DNA of 64,000 nucleotides from assembly GCA_021404565.1 (NCBI GenBank), contig JAAWWF010000008.1:208788-272787 (forward strand). Reading direction: 5' to 3'. This document shows positions 27,008 to 37,099 of the stretch, one piece after another. This DNA is from Roseivirga sp. (GTDB lineage: Bacteria > Bacteroidota > Bacteroidia > Cytophagales > Cyclobacteriaceae). Within the stretch, counting starts at the first letter, position 1. Every line of letters starts with the position of its first letter. The notes beneath the pieces were generated by a model. That model did no database searches. It was given only the letters and a program-made list of their open reading frames with translations, and was not told where the DNA came from. The translations under genes and the position numbers were made by a program.

Positions 27008-28537
27008 ATGCAAGAGCAGATTCTCATTCTTGACTTCGGTTCACAATACACGCAGCTTATTGCACGCAGAGTTAGAGAGCTCGATGTGTACTGCGAAATC
27101 CACCCTTTTAATCACCTTCCGGAAATTACAGACAACATCAAAGGAATCATCCTTTCGGGTAGTCCCTGCTCTGTGCGGGAAGAAGATGCTCCTGACTTGA
27201 ATCTGGATCAGTTTCGCGGAAAAATTCCGGTACTTGGTGTTTGCTACGGAGCACAGCTACTGGCCCAAAAATATGGTGGAAATGTACTGCCCTCAGAAAT
27301 AAGAGAATACGGTCGTGCGCGGTTAAACAGAGTAGACTCTCATTACGATTTGCTTAAGGAGATCAGTCTCGATTCACAGGTATGGATGTCGCATGCTGAC
27401 ACCATCTCTGACTTGCCGGAGAACTTTGATATAATAGCCAGTACCAGCAGTGTTAAGGTTACAGCGTTCAAAGTACAGGAAGAAGAAACTTACGGTATTC
27501 AGTTTCATCCTGAAGTGACGCATTCAGAGGAAGGTAAAAATCTCCTCAGAAATTTTGTGGTACATATTTGTGGCTGTACTCAGGATTGGACTTCGGAAAT
27601 TTTTGCGGAAGCAACCATTGCCGAACTCAAAGCACAATTGGGAGATGACAAAGTAGTACTCGGGCTTTCAGGAGGGGTAGACTCTTCCGTAGCAGCGGTA
27701 CTGATCAACAGGGCCATTGGTGAAAACCTGCATTGCATTTTTGTGGATAACGGACTGCTCAGAAAGAACGAATTTGAGCAGGTGCTCGAATCGTATCAGG
27801 GCATGGGGCTGAATGTAAAAGGTGTCAATGCCAAAGATCAGTTCTACGAGGCATTGAAAGGAATTACCGATCCTGAAGGTAAAAGAAAGGCCATTGGTCG
27901 AGTGTTTATAGAAGTCTTTGATCAGGAAGCCAAAAAAATACAGAATGTAAAATGGCTCGGCCAGGGAACAATCTATCCCGATATCATCGAATCAGTCTCT
28001 GTCAAAGGGCCTTCGGCAACAATAAAATCACATCACAACGTTGGAGGTTTGCCAGAGAAGATGAATCTCAAAGTGGTGGAGCCATTGAAATCACTCTTTA
28101 AGGATGGGGTGAGAAATGTGGGAAGAAGCCTGGAGATTGACCCGAAGATTCTGGGGCGCCACCCATTTCCGGGACCCGGACTTGGAATCAGAATTCTGGG
28201 TGATATCACTGCCGATAAGGTAGAGATACTACAGGAGGTTGATCACATCTTCATCAACGGACTCAAGGAAAAAGGCCTTTATGATGACGTTTGGCAGGCA
28301 GGAGCCATGCTGTTGCCTGTCCAGTCAGTAGGGGTAATGGGCGATGAAAGAACCTACGAACGCGTAGTGGCCCTGAGAGCCGTGGCCAGTGTAGATGGTA
28401 TGACGGCTGACTGGTGTCACTTGCCGTACGATTTTCTGCAGGACGTATCGAACGAAATTATTAACCGTGTGAAAGGAGTCAACAGGGTAGTTTATGACAT
28501 AAGCTCCAAGCCTCCTGCCACCATAGAATGGGAATAA
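27008..28537 (+). CDS. guaA: GMP synthase (glutamine-hydrolysing)
   Basis: GuaA aminates XMP to GMP, using glutamine and ATP. The N-terminal class I amidotransferase (~1-190) shows [11 protein letters not shown], the nucleophile cysteine in [11 protein letters not shown] and the catalytic [11 protein letters not shown]. The ATP pyrophosphatase domain follows ([15 protein letters not shown], the PP-loop), then the dimerisation domain ([16 protein letters not shown], and the end KPPATIEWE). A TTG at 27002 would add two residues; ATG 27008 ([12 protein letters not shown]) fits family starts. Full length. The next gene begins two bases after the stop. Confidence 0.97.
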   Translation: MQEQILILDFGSQYTQLIARRVRELDVYCEIHPFNHLPEITDNIKGIILSGSPCSVREEDAPDLNLDQFRGKIPVLGVCYGAQLLAQKYGGNVLPSEIREYGRARLNRVDSHYDLLKEISLDSQVWMSHADTISDLPENFDIIASTSSVKVTAFKVQEEETYGIQFHPEVTHSEEGKNLLRNFVVHICGCTQDWTSEIFAEATIAELKAQLGDDKVVLGLSGGVDSSVAAVLINRAIGENLHCIFVDNGLLRKNEFEQVLESYQGMGLNVKGVNAKDQFYEALKGITDPEGKRKAIGRVFIEVFDQEAKKIQNVKWLGQGTIYPDIIESVSVKGPSATIKSHHNVGGLPEKMNLKVVEPLKSLFKDGVRNVGRSLEIDPKILGRHPFPGPGLGIRILGDITADKVEILQEVDHIFINGLKEKGLYDDVWQAGAMLLPVQSVGVMGDERTYERVVALRAVASVDGMTADWCHLPYDFLQDVSNEIINRVKGVNRVVYDISSKPPATIEWE

Positions 28538-28538
28538 T

Positions 28539-30389
28539 ATGCGTTTGATTCTGAAGACCTTAATACTGACAATTTTTTTAGCCGGATCTCTCAACCAGAC
28601 CCTGGCACAGGATGCTCAATCTGTTTTTGAAGAAGGCAAAGCACTCTTTACCGGAGAACAGTACGCCCTGGCTCTGGTAAAGCTTGCTCCTCTTACCTCG
28701 CTTCAGGAGAACAATGAAATGGTGCGCTTCGCATCCTATTATTATGCAGTCTCTGCTTATAAGTCAGGCGATGCTCCCACGTCCAAAAGCATGTTTCTGC
28801 AAATAGCACAGCGGTTTCCCGATTGGTCCGAACTGGATGAGGTAAACTATTGGCTGGGCACCCTTTACTTCGAAGAAGATGATCCGAGACAAGGCATAAA
28901 CTACCTCGATAAAATACAGAGCTCAGCTTTTGACGAGCAGGCCCAAAACCTGAGAAGCTTCCATTTTGCCCAGATTACGGATATGGAGCTGTTAACGGCC
29001 CTGCTAAGCGAAAACCCTAAGGAGACGGTACTTGCTTCTCAGCTGGCAGATCAGATACTGAAACTGGATGTATCTGAGCAAGACATCGATCTGCTTGAGC
29101 GCTTATCTGAAGAGTACGATCTCTCTCTCAATTTGGGGATAGAAGGGATTAGCGGCTCTCCTAAGAAGGAAGTCTACAATGTAGGCCTCTTCCTGCCTTT
29201 TAGCTATCTGGAAGACTCTGCAAGATTGGAGCGGGTTCAGAAAGACTGGACCATGCGTTTTTATGAAGGAACACAAGTAGCCCTTGAAAAACTCAAAGAG
29301 GAGGGGTTGCAAGTCAACCTGATCACCTTTGATACGAGAGATCAAAGCGTCCCCCTGAGGGATATGCTTCAGACAGATGAAGCCCGTTCGTTGGATTTTA
29401 TCATAGGCCCTGTATTCCAGAGTTCCGTTATTCAAGTGTCGAGGTTTGCCAAAGCACAGCAAATCAATATGCTCAATCCGCTTTCTTCCAATGATGAAAT
29501 TATCAGAGACAATCCCTTCGCCTTCTTGTATTATCCGAGTAACCAGTCACTTGCCATAGCTGCCGCAGAATATGCGAAGGTTCACTTTAGGGAAAACAAA
29601 AATGTAGCCGTGTTCTACAGTGGTCTTGGCGACAGGCCGAGGGCTTCTTTATACAAAGAGATTCTGGAAAAAGACTCTTTCAACGTGCCGATCTTTGAAA
29701 TGATTAGACCGCAAGAGTCTTCTAAAATCCAGGTGATGCTGGTAGAGGAGGAAGAAGTCGATAAAGATTCTCTGGTGGTGGCAGACATGCTTGCCGAGAT
29801 GGATTCATTAAGAGAAGCAGGAGAAGAGGACTGGGAAATCTATGATGAGCGTGATTTTCTAAAAAAAGAGCCTTTGATCTTACCGGATAGCATCGGTCAT
29901 ATCTTTGTGGCGTCAGATGCCCAATCACTTTCAGCCAGTACTATAAGCGCCATTGATGCCCGGGAAGACACCATTATGTATATCGGAAGCTCACGCTTTC
30001 TCAGTTCAGAACAAGGGCTTTCCTTTGAGCAACTTGAGCGTATCAACGCGATTTTTACCGGTTCCAACTGGATACAGTATGACCAGGAAGAAGTAAGAGA
30101 TTTTCGTGAAAGATATGAATTTGCTTATAACGCCTACCCACACAAAGACGAACGATTGGGTGACGCTTATCTGGGCTATGATATCATCATTACTTATGGG
30201 CGTTTGCTCCATCAGTACGGAAAATATTTTCAGGTAGGCCTGAAGAGAAAAGCCGGAATCAAAGGAGCCCTGACGGAAGAATTTGATTATCGTTTTTCAA
30301 ATGATAACCGCTTTATCCCAATTTTCAGAATCACCAATTCGCAGGTAGTACCCGTAGAAGACACAGCAAATGCTCAAAACCGACCGTAG
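28539..30389 (+). CDS. Exported TPR / periplasmic-binding-protein-fold fusion
   Basis: A 616-residue protein with a signal peptide (~1-23, ending TLAQ). Residues ~25-200 carry TPR-like helical repeats; ~210-600 form a type I periplasmic ligand-binding fold like LivJ or the LpoA C-terminal domain ([60 protein letters not shown]). TPR plus binding-protein fold recalls LpoA, an activator of peptidoglycan synthases, but the match is by architecture only. It starts two bases after guaA and overlaps hemL by 20 bases. Confidence 0.7.
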   Translation: MRLILKTLILTIFLAGSLNQTLAQDAQSVFEEGKALFTGEQYALALVKLAPLTSLQENNEMVRFASYYYAVSAYKSGDAPTSKSMFLQIAQRFPDWSELDEVNYWLGTLYFEEDDPRQGINYLDKIQSSAFDEQAQNLRSFHFAQITDMELLTALLSENPKETVLASQLADQILKLDVSEQDIDLLERLSEEYDLSLNLGIEGISGSPKKEVYNVGLFLPFSYLEDSARLERVQKDWTMRFYEGTQVALEKLKEEGLQVNLITFDTRDQSVPLRDMLQTDEARSLDFIIGPVFQSSVIQVSRFAKAQQINMLNPLSSNDEIIRDNPFAFLYYPSNQSLAIAAAEYAKVHFRENKNVAVFYSGLGDRPRASLYKEILEKDSFNVPIFEMIRPQESSKIQVMLVEEEEVDKDSLVVADMLAEMDSLREAGEEDWEIYDERDFLKKEPLILPDSIGHIFVASDAQSLSASTISAIDAREDTIMYIGSSRFLSSEQGLSFEQLERINAIFTGSNWIQYDQEEVRDFRERYEFAYNAYPHKDERLGDAYLGYDIIITYGRLLHQYGKYFQVGLKRKAGIKGALTEEFDYRFSNDNRFIPIFRITNSQVVPVEDTANAQNRP

Positions 30390-31662
30390 CCAAAGCCTTT
30401 TTGCACAAGCCCAGCATTCTATTCCCGGAGGAGTAAATTCTCCCGTTCGCGCATTTAAAGCCGTAGGGGGTGACCCGATTTTCATCAAATCAGCTGAGGG
30501 AGCTTACCTCTACGATGAGGATGATAATGCATATATCGAGCTTATTAACTCCTGGGGCCCGATGATTTTAGGGCATGCCAATGAGAAAATTCAAAAGGCG
30601 GTAGCGGGTGCTATTCATAGCTCTTTGTCCTTTGGTGCGCCAACGGCTGTTGAGGTAGAAATGGCAGAACTAATCTGCTCCATGGTTCCTTCCATTGAGA
30701 AGGTACGGATGGTCAACTCAGGTACAGAGGCTACCATGTCAGCCATTCGCCTGGCAAGAGGCTATACTGGCCGTGATAAGATCATCAAGTTTGAAGGCTG
30801 CTATCACGGTCATGGTGATTCATTTTTGATTGCCGCTGGTAGTGGAGCTATTACATTAGGCAGGCCTGACAGCCCCGGGGTTACGGAAGGCGTGGCAAAG
30901 GATACAGTCACCTTACCCTTCAATAATCTGGATGCTGTTCGAGAAGGTATTGCAGCTAACAAAGATCAGATCGCAGCTTTGATTTTAGAACCGGTAGCCG
31001 GTAATATGGGCTGTGTGTTACCCCATGAAGGGTATTTACAAGGGCTCAGAGAGCTTTGTACAGAAAATGGGATTGTCTTGATCTTTGATGAAGTTATGAC
31101 GGGCTTCCGTCTCTCCAAATCAGGCGCTCAGGGAGTTTTTGGTGTAACACCTGACCTCACAACTCTTGGTAAAATTATTGGTGGAGGTATGCCGGTAGGA
31201 GCTTACGGAGGTAAGAAAGAAATCATGGACTATGTTTCGCCACAAGGTCCTGTTTACCAGGCAGGCACTCTTTCAGGAAATCCTATTGCGATGGCAGCAG
31301 GACTGGCCATGCTGACCCAGATCAACGAAGATGCCAGTCTCTACAGACAATTGGATGAGATAACCGGCTATATCCATGACGGCTTTCAGAAAAACCTTGA
31401 TGAGCTGCATTTGCCCTATACTATGACCAGACTCGGGTCTATGATCACCCTCTTCTTTACCAATGAGAAAGTGACTGATTTTGATCTGGCTAAGACCACC
31501 AATACAGAGCTGTTTGGTAAATATTTCAGAGAAATGCTGAATCGCGGAGTGTATCTGGCACCTTCTCAGTATGAGACTTTGTTTATTTCTACAGCCATCA
31601 CCAAAGAGCTGGCGGATAAGATTATTCAGGCTAACCTGGAGTCATTGAAAGCCATTCACTGA
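30370..31662 (+). CDS. hemL: Glutamate-1-semialdehyde 2,1-aminomutase
   Basis: HemL converts glutamate-1-semialdehyde to 5-aminolevulinate in the C5 pathway of tetrapyrrole synthesis, using PLP. The 430-residue length is normal. Landmarks are [69 protein letters not shown] and the PLP lysine in [16 protein letters not shown]. It overlaps the upstream exported-protein gene by 20 bases, so guaA, the fusion protein and hemL appear cotranscribed, although guaA and hemL are metabolically unrelated. Confidence 0.96.
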   Translation: MLKTDRSQSLFAQAQHSIPGGVNSPVRAFKAVGGDPIFIKSAEGAYLYDEDDNAYIELINSWGPMILGHANEKIQKAVAGAIHSSLSFGAPTAVEVEMAELICSMVPSIEKVRMVNSGTEATMSAIRLARGYTGRDKIIKFEGCYHGHGDSFLIAAGSGAITLGRPDSPGVTEGVAKDTVTLPFNNLDAVREGIAANKDQIAALILEPVAGNMGCVLPHEGYLQGLRELCTENGIVLIFDEVMTGFRLSKSGAQGVFGVTPDLTTLGKIIGGGMPVGAYGGKKEIMDYVSPQGPVYQAGTLSGNPIAMAAGLAMLTQINEDASLYRQLDEITGYIHDGFQKNLDELHLPYTMTRLGSMITLFFTNEKVTDFDLAKTTNTELFGKYFREMLNRGVYLAPSQYETLFISTAITKELADKIIQANLESLKAIH

Positions 31663-31762
31663 TCTTCTGAAGACGCACCAATCACTGCTGTTGTCTGCTT
31701 TCAGGTTTCTGATATACAATACCACCAATCATGGATGTTAAAAACACCCGATACTTCAACAC

Positions 31763-31790
31763 CTAAGCACTTCAACACTTGAAGACTTAG
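31763..31790. terminator. Hairpin between hemL and DUF3667 gene
   Basis: CTAAG-CA-CTTCAA (31763-31775) pairs with TTGAAG-A-CTTAG (31779-31790) with small internal bulges and a CAC loop. It lies between convergent genes, 100 bp after hemL and nine before the end of the DUF3667 gene. No strong U-run follows. Confidence 0.4.
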
Positions 31791-31798
31791 ATACCTTA

Positions 31799-32974
31799 TC
31801 ACCCATTGTAATACCAGAAGCTGATAAAGACCTCTACAAAGAAAAAGATGTAGAGGAAGATGCTATAGATAAAGCCTACAATGTTGAACTTAATCAATGT
31901 TTTGAACCAGCCCTGGCCATATACTTTAAGGAAAGAAGCGTAAACATAGGTGCTAACCCCTATAAAGAATATCCCGGATAAGATCCCTCTTACGGCTTCC
32001 ACGTCCCAGCCAGGGAAATTACCCTCTGTGACTACCTTGAAGATGACCAGCAGACAGAGCGCATACATCAGGTAAGCGAATGAATGTACATGCAGGGCAT
32101 GTACCACATGCTTTATATAAAGGTGTTTTCTTCTGACATAAATCAATTTTAATACCCCGGCAAAAAGGGGGATAAGGATAAACATCATCAGGGGTAGATT
32201 ACCCAACATAAACCCTTTGAAGCCCTCATCATTCTTGAAAACTTTTCTCACCTGACTTTTTAGATGAGTCGTTTGTGACTCTCCGAAAAAGTTAAAATCC
32301 ATTGAATTATTACCACTGCCCAGAGAGTCGATAAAGGCATCGTCAGAGATTCTTACATCCCTGGCAAGTCTGTGCATGCGTTCAAAATAGGGCTCTTTTT
32401 TTTCGTCAGGCAGCTTGATGTTCGTCAGGTCAATGTCAAGATTATCTCCAAAATCTGACCCGTATTTACCTGAAATAGAATCATATAATGCCTGAAAGGT
32501 CTGTGCATCCGAAAACTCAGTCCGAAGTGAGTCAGGCACAAAGTTTACTTTTACTGAATCCGTCAGCTGGCTCAGGCGATCACTTTTTATCAAATCATCC
32601 AGTTCAGCAGATATGGAGCTTTTCGCATTTTGTTCCAGAGAAGTGAAGTTGACTCCGTTCAACAAGTAGCTAATTGTAAAAAAGTAGAAGATACTCATTA
32701 CCAGGTACAGCCTGATCGGGTGAATGAAGTGCTTGATCTTTCCCTCCTGAAATCGATTGGTAAGAGAACCCGGTCTTAGGAGAAAGGGTAGAAAACTATG
32801 AGCCATTTTGGAATCAATGCCCAGGTAGTTGTCAATAAACTCCTTAATAAGCACCCAGAATGTTATGTTGTTATCAGAATTTGACTGACCACAAACAGGA
32901 CAAAAATTATAAGACTCCTCAAGCGCACTGTCGCAGTTATGACAAACTGTACTCCTGCGTTTTTTAGCTTTCAT
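31799..32974 (-). CDS. DUF3667 membrane protein with N-terminal zinc ribbon
   Basis: About 391 residues when started at 32974 (MKAKKRRSTVCHNC). An upstream ATG at 33043 adds 23 residues, but it starts right at the terminator of the preceding gene, so I prefer the inner start. A zinc ribbon (CHNC...CPVC, residues ~11-32) is followed by the DUF3667 region (FIDNYLGIDSKMAHSF, LLRPGSLTNRFQEGK, HPIRLYLVMSIFYFF) and about five membrane helices; a ~150-residue polar loop separates the first from the rest. Common in Bacteroidota; function unknown. Confidence 0.8.
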   Translation of the reverse strand: MKAKKRRSTVCHNCDSALEESYNFCPVCGQSNSDNNITFWVLIKEFIDNYLGIDSKMAHSFLPFLLRPGSLTNRFQEGKIKHFIHPIRLYLVMSIFYFFTISYLLNGVNFTSLEQNAKSSISAELDDLIKSDRLSQLTDSVKVNFVPDSLRTEFSDAQTFQALYDSISGKYGSDFGDNLDIDLTNIKLPDEKKEPYFERMHRLARDVRISDDAFIDSLGSGNNSMDFNFFGESQTTHLKSQVRKVFKNDEGFKGFMLGNLPLMMFILIPLFAGVLKLIYVRRKHLYIKHVVHALHVHSFAYLMYALCLLVIFKVVTEGNFPGWDVEAVRGILSGIFFIGVSTYVYASFLKVYGQGWFKTLIKFNIVGFIYSIFLYIFFFVEVFISFWYYNG

Positions 32975-33046
32975 TGACACAAACGATTGGCTCGCAAAAT
33001 TTAAATATACTTGATAGCACCCTATCTGGAAAGGATGCGGCAATAA

Positions 33047-33073
33047 AAAAAGCCGGTATAAAAACCGGCTTTT
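33047..33073 (-). terminator. Intrinsic terminator of the 216-residue gene
   Basis: Read on the minus strand, AAAAGCCGGT and ACCGGCTTTT form a 10-bp stem followed directly by a U-rich run (TTTTTTTATTG). It lies 40 bp beyond the stop of the minus-strand gene at 33113. A textbook Rho-independent terminator. Confidence 0.8.
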
Positions 33074-33112
33074 AACTCTACTGGAAAGAGTGTTTAGGTG
33101 AAAGGGAAAGTT

Positions 33113-33763
33113 TTAGATCATTTCCAGAATAAGGTCTGATCTTTTGTCATAATATTTTTGTCTGGAATGGCTGAACCTGGCCAGTTCCAATCTTATTTGT
33201 TCTCTGATATCCTCATTACCCGACTGATACATGATGTAAGGCACAATATCGTTTTTCAATTCAATCTTGTGTCTGCCATCATCAACGATTTTGCCTACCC
33301 AGTTTTCGTTGTCAATGCTGTATTTTTTTCGAATCAGATCAGCCACTTCTTTTTTAAATTCCTGACTAAAACTCCTGATCTCAATAAGCCCAAGGAAGAA
33401 CTTATCGTGTAGAAAATGCAGTTGCAGAATGCATTTAACCCTAGAGATGGTAATTCTATAATAAATAGACTTGTGCTTGTTCAGCAGTGAGCTCCTCTTA
33501 CTGGTGTAATTGGGTTTACCTAAATGATTGATTGCCTGCTTCAGGGAAGCACCGAAATCGAGGCCGTAAAACTTTATGGCTTTCTGAGTCGAAATTTGAT
33601 TGGTTGAGGTACCGCTCACGAGACTTTGCAGCCTCCCGTAATTGGAGAGGTAATTTCTACCTTCATAGAAACTCTCCCTATTCTGGAGATAGCGGTTTCT
33701 TTTCCTCGTGAATGGCGCAAAGAGCCCCATTAGCGAAGTAATGGACTGGGTAGTCATCGACAC
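33113..33763 (-). CDS. Hypothetical protein
   Basis: A 216-residue basic protein with no signal peptide or membrane helix and no recognised family. The N-terminal ~60 residues are rich in Arg, Asn, Ser and Tyr; the middle (~65-165, from KAIKFYGLDFGASLKQAINHLGKP) looks like an alpha/beta domain; the C-terminus is charged and helical. A terminator follows immediately. The start at 33763 is one of several possible; a methionine at residue 3 is equally good. Confidence 0.6.
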   Translation of the reverse strand: MSMTTQSITSLMGLFAPFTRKRNRYLQNRESFYEGRNYLSNYGRLQSLVSGTSTNQISTQKAIKFYGLDFGASLKQAINHLGKPNYTSKRSSLLNKHKSIYYRITISRVKCILQLHFLHDKFFLGLIEIRSFSQEFKKEVADLIRKKYSIDNENWVGKIVDDGRHKIELKNDIVPYIMYQSGNEDIREQIRLELARFSHSRQKYYDKRSDLILEMI

Positions 33764-34076
33764 AAGTGTTTAGGTTTAGAGAAATAATTCCTTTCGGAAC
33801 TATTCCAAATTTATAAAACAACCGATGAAAAAAACAATTTGTTGGGGTAGGTAAAGGGTGGACTGAGAATTGGATTATTCAAATGAGCCATTGTCTAACC
33901 TTCGTTTGTATGTGAAGTACAGAAAAGTGGGTGTATAAAAATCTGAAAAAATTCAAAAAAACTGCCCTTTTGATAGTTAAAAATGGGTTTTTTGAGATTT
34001 TTGGTCTTTGAACACCCTTGTTAATATGTTCCCCTTTGATAATAAAATGTATGTCAAAGGGGAATGAAATCGGCCT
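33764..34076. other. Intergenic gap with hairpins
   Basis: A 313-bp AT-rich stretch with no credible ORF. A palindrome, TTCCCCTTTGA (34029-34039) with TCAAAGGGGAA (34054-34064), lies just past the end of the minus-strand SnoaL-like gene. Further on (33955-33990) the minus strand reads CCCATTTT...AAAAGGG followed by CAGTTTTTTTG, a plausible terminator for that gene. Confidence 0.4.
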
Positions 34077-34493
34077 CTAAATGCGTTCGGCTTTTGTACT
34101 GATCGATACAATTTGCCAATTGCCCTGATGGTTCAAAAGAGTGATTTGATAGTGAAATCTGATGACGGCACTACTGGCTGTAAGCCGGACGGTTGCTACA
34201 GTCTCACCGGACAAAAGAGTTTCCTCAAAGTCAATAGTCCTTGGCTGACCACCCACCTTTTTGGCCTTTAATTGATCCACATATTCCTGCTTGGTAAAAG
34301 TGAGTAAGTTGGGACCGAAAATAACATACTGCATGGCTTTGTCGTTCATGGTAGCCGCTAGCTTTTCGGCATTTTGCTCATCAGTGGATGTGATAAAGTC
34401 CGTGATGACTTTTTTGATTTTGTCTTCTGTATCCTGGGCATTCATCTGATAGATTGAAGTGAGCAGTGAAACTGCGATGATAAGAGTTCTCAT
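34077..34493 (-). CDS. Exported SnoaL/DUF4440-like (NTF2-fold) protein
   Basis: A 138-residue protein with a signal peptide (~1-19, ending MNAQ). The mature part fits the NTF2-like fold of SnoaL/DUF4440 proteins: an initial helix (DKIKKVITDFITSTDEQNAEKL), then four strands ending in HYQITLLNHQGNWQIVSISTKAERI. Such proteins often serve as small-molecule binding or catalytic scaffolds; no specific activity is indicated. It is monocistronic, with probable terminators on its 3' side. Confidence 0.7.
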   Translation of the reverse strand: MRTLIIAVSLLTSIYQMNAQDTEDKIKKVITDFITSTDEQNAEKLAATMNDKAMQYVIFGPNLLTFTKQEYVDQLKAKKVGGQPRTIDFEETLLSGETVATVRLTASSAVIRFHYQITLLNHQGNWQIVSISTKAERI

Positions 34494-34599
34494 TTCTGTT
34501 TTTTTGAAAACAATTAGGCGTTAAAGGGAGGGGAATACAAGACGGCTGTTGTCCGCAGATGTCTCCTGTTGTGAAGGCGGTTCTTCCTGTTGTAAAGTG

Positions 34600-35364
34600 T
34601 TACCAGCCCATTAGTTCACGCAAGGCTTCCTTTCTGCTCTTGGCCAGCTTCAGCCGAGTGCTGTCCTTCAGGCTTATCACAAAATCTCCCCGGAAATGTG
34701 GTTCGAGCGAAGCAATACGATCAATATTTACAATGGTAGAACGATGAATGCGGATAAATAGAGCAGGGTCCAGCAGGGATTCCAACTCTGAGAGTGATTG
34801 GCGGTGAACCTGTGACTTTGGCCCGGTATGAATTTTCACATACTGGTTATCTGCTTCGATCCAGTCAATATCTTCAACGTTAATAAAGTGGATTCTGCCG
34901 CCAGTCCTGACAGAAATTCGTTTGATATATGCCTGAGCTGTCTTCTTGCTTGAGTCTATAAGTGCCAGCAAGCTCTTCTTCATTGCCTCTGAAATGGGGT
35001 CTTCAGCTTTGTTCTTTGCTTTCTGAAGTGCATCAAAAAAGCGATCATCATCAAAAGGCTTCAGCAGGTAGTCAAGGGCATTCACTTCAAAGGCCCTGAG
35101 GGCAAAGGCGTCATAGGCAGTCGTGAATATATAATGTGGATTGTACGTGTTGCGTGTAGCTTCAATTACTTCAAAGCCGTTGACTTCCGGCATTTGTATG
35201 TCCAGAAAAACCATGTCGGGTTTGAGTGCTTTGATCTGCTCAATTGCTTCAGCTCCATTGCTGCATTCAGCCAGCAGGTCGATAGAAGCATCCTGCGCAA
35301 GGAGAGACTTTACGATGTCCCTCGCGTATTCTTCATCATCAACTACAATGGCACTGAAATTCAT
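34600..35364 (-). CDS. LytTR-type response regulator
   Basis: A 254-residue two-component regulator. The receiver domain (~1-120) has the acidic pair DDE at 9-11, phosphoacceptor D55 in MVFLDIQMPE, threonine in FTTAYD and lysine in LLKPFDDDRF. The LytTR DNA-binding domain (~150-252) shows GRIHFINVEDIDWIEADNQYVKIHT and FIRIHRSTIVNIDRIASLEP. It overlaps the sensor-kinase gene by four bases and is last in a four-gene operon that begins with a secreted ADP-ribosylglycohydrolase. Confidence 0.93.
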   Translation of the reverse strand: MNFSAIVVDDEEYARDIVKSLLAQDASIDLLAECSNGAEAIEQIKALKPDMVFLDIQMPEVNGFEVIEATRNTYNPHYIFTTAYDAFALRAFEVNALDYLLKPFDDDRFFDALQKAKNKAEDPISEAMKKSLLALIDSSKKTAQAYIKRISVRTGGRIHFINVEDIDWIEADNQYVKIHTGPKSQVHRQSLSELESLLDPALFIRIHRSTIVNIDRIASLEPHFRGDFVISLKDSTRLKLAKSRKEALRELMGW

Positions 35365-36458
35365 ATGGGTAAAGAGAGGGTAGCTAATACGCCCTGTTCT
35401 GCATTCATCAGCTCGAATTTATGATTTTCTCCGTAAAGCTGCTGAAGCCTGTCTAATGTGCTGGAGAGGCCGATGCCTGAGGATTGTCCTGGTACAAAGC
35501 CTTGGGGCAGGGAAGGCCCGTCATTATAGATCGTGATAAGCAGGTGTTCATCCTCAATGCTTGTCTTGATTTCCAGCCGCTGGGCTCCTATTTTTTTGGT
35601 GAGGCCATGGTAGATTGCGTTCTCAACAATAGGTTGCAGCAGAAATCCAGGTACTTCTATCAAGTCAGTACCCGGGCCAACGTCCAGCTTTAAATCCAGG
35701 TTGTGTTTGAATCGGGTTTTTTCTATTTCCAGGTACTGTTTGATAAACGAGATCTCTTCTGACAGGGGCAATAGCTGCTTTTCTCTTTGCTGTAAGGCCC
35801 TTCGCAGCAGATCACTCAAGCCTGCCAGCATGGTGATGGCCGCTTTTTTCTCGTCAAAGCGAATTTGTGCAGAGATGGTATTGAGTGTATTGAAGAGGAA
35901 ATGCGGATGTAGTTGCATTTTCAGAGCCTGAAGCTGAGCCTTCACTAACCTGGATTCCAGCTGGAGTGCATTGATCTCGTTCTGTTTTATTTGCTGATAA
36001 TATTCAAAGGCATAGCCAACGATGATAATACCCCAGTAGATGAGGAAGTACCATTCGAATTGATTGATAAGCAGTGCCAGGAAAGTCATGATCAAAGACT
36101 CGGAATCGAGACTCCAGTGAGGGTCATTAATCACCACTACAATCACTGCGTAGAGCAGAATATTCAAAGAAACCAGAATGATACTGGCAGGTATGTGATA
36201 AAGCAGTCCAATGAACTTATTCTTTCTGTCTACCCTGAATTTTTTACCGGTATAGAAAATAAAGGGAGTGAGAAAACCCCAAAAAAGCCATATAACCAGT
36301 TTTACACCAAAGAGCGACCACCAGTTAGGAACAGATTCTCCTGCATCGAGCTTAATATAAAGCATGGAAGCGGAGATAAAGGCAATGGTAGACCATATGG
36401 CCAGAATCCAGCCCCAGTGGAAGAAGGAGGGTTTGCGGAATGTTTTGTTGAAAATCAC
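35361..36458 (-). CDS. LytS/YehU-type sensor histidine kinase
   Basis: A 365-residue integral-membrane kinase. Four membrane helices span ~15-160. The His_kinase domain has the family motif HPHFLFNTLNTISAQIRF with the likely phosphorylated H186, and the HATPase domain (~255-365) shows PGFLLQPIVENAIYHGL and SGIGLSSTLDRLQQLYG. It is the cognate partner of the LytTR regulator, with which it overlaps by four bases. It starts eight bases after the membrane redoxin gene, suggesting that redox or envelope status is the sensed condition. Confidence 0.93.
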   Translation of the reverse strand: MIFNKTFRKPSFFHWGWILAIWSTIAFISASMLYIKLDAGESVPNWWSLFGVKLVIWLFWGFLTPFIFYTGKKFRVDRKNKFIGLLYHIPASIILVSLNILLYAVIVVVINDPHWSLDSESLIMTFLALLINQFEWYFLIYWGIIIVGYAFEYYQQIKQNEINALQLESRLVKAQLQALKMQLHPHFLFNTLNTISAQIRFDEKKAAITMLAGLSDLLRRALQQREKQLLPLSEEISFIKQYLEIEKTRFKHNLDLKLDVGPGTDLIEVPGFLLQPIVENAIYHGLTKKIGAQRLEIKTSIEDEHLLITIYNDGPSLPQGFVPGQSSGIGLSSTLDRLQQLYGENHKFELMNAEQGVLATLSLPI

Positions 36459-36466
36459 GGAGGTAT

Positions 36467-37090
36467 TTAGTCAGATAATTTATCGAGAATATCGGCTACA
36501 GGCAAATACTCGGGTACCATGCCTCCTGCTTTTTCATAGCTGTAAAGGATGTTGCCATCTTCACCCACCAGGTAGAGCGCTGGAATGGGTAGCAGGTTTT
36601 GATCATTACCATTGGCTTCCTCCAGATTGATGCCCATTACATCAAAAAGCCGCAGACTTCCGGTACCCAATCGATAACCTACCTGGTATGATTCCATAAT
36701 TTCATTGTTCTCATCATGAATGATAGAGATAGAAGTGCTTGTCACAGGTATGGATTGATTGGTTTGTTCAGTTTGTTCAGGGGTCACAGCTATTACACTG
36801 GCTCCCATGGCCATGAACTGATCTAGTGAGGCCTGTAGCTCGCCCAGGTGTTTCTGGCAGGCCGGACACCAAAGTCCCCTGTAGAAAATGAGTACCACCG
36901 GTCCCTTTCGGGTAAGCTCGGAAAGTTGTAATTGTTGTCCGCGTTGATCTGTGCCGATGAAGTCCGGAGCTGCTCGCCCTTCAGCCAACACTTCCGGATA
37001 GGTTTCGCTGCCTGCAGTGAAGTAGAAGTAGCCTGATATGAGCCCGATGATAATGAAGGCAAGCAGGCCAAGGAGTATTTTCTTGATCAT
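36467..37090 (-). CDS. Membrane-anchored AhpC/TSA-family redoxin
   Basis: A 207-residue protein with one N-terminal membrane helix (~4-24) that puts a thioredoxin-fold domain in the periplasm. The AhpC/TSA core reads APDFIGTDQRG and then FYRGLWCPACQKHL, with the redox pair C75 and C78 (CPAC). It likely reduces peroxides or exchanges disulfides outside the inner membrane. The CPAC pair makes it more like a peroxiredoxin-like/thiol-disulfide protein than a classical one-cysteine AhpC. It lies nine bases after the ADP-ribosylglycohydrolase gene and eight before the kinase. Confidence 0.85.
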   Translation of the reverse strand: MIKKILLGLLAFIIIGLISGYFYFTAGSETYPEVLAEGRAAPDFIGTDQRGQQLQLSELTRKGPVVLIFYRGLWCPACQKHLGELQASLDQFMAMGASVIAVTPEQTEQTNQSIPVTSTSISIIHDENNEIMESYQVGYRLGTGSLRLFDVMGINLEEANGNDQNLLPIPALYLVGEDGNILYSYEKAGGMVPEYLPVADILDKLSD

Positions 37091-37099
37091 GATTTTGTT

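Noticed and set aside
33044..33046. Upstream start of the DUF3667 gene at 33043
   Set aside because: It begins right at the preceding gene's terminator, and the added 23 residues do not resemble the family; start at 32974 preferred.
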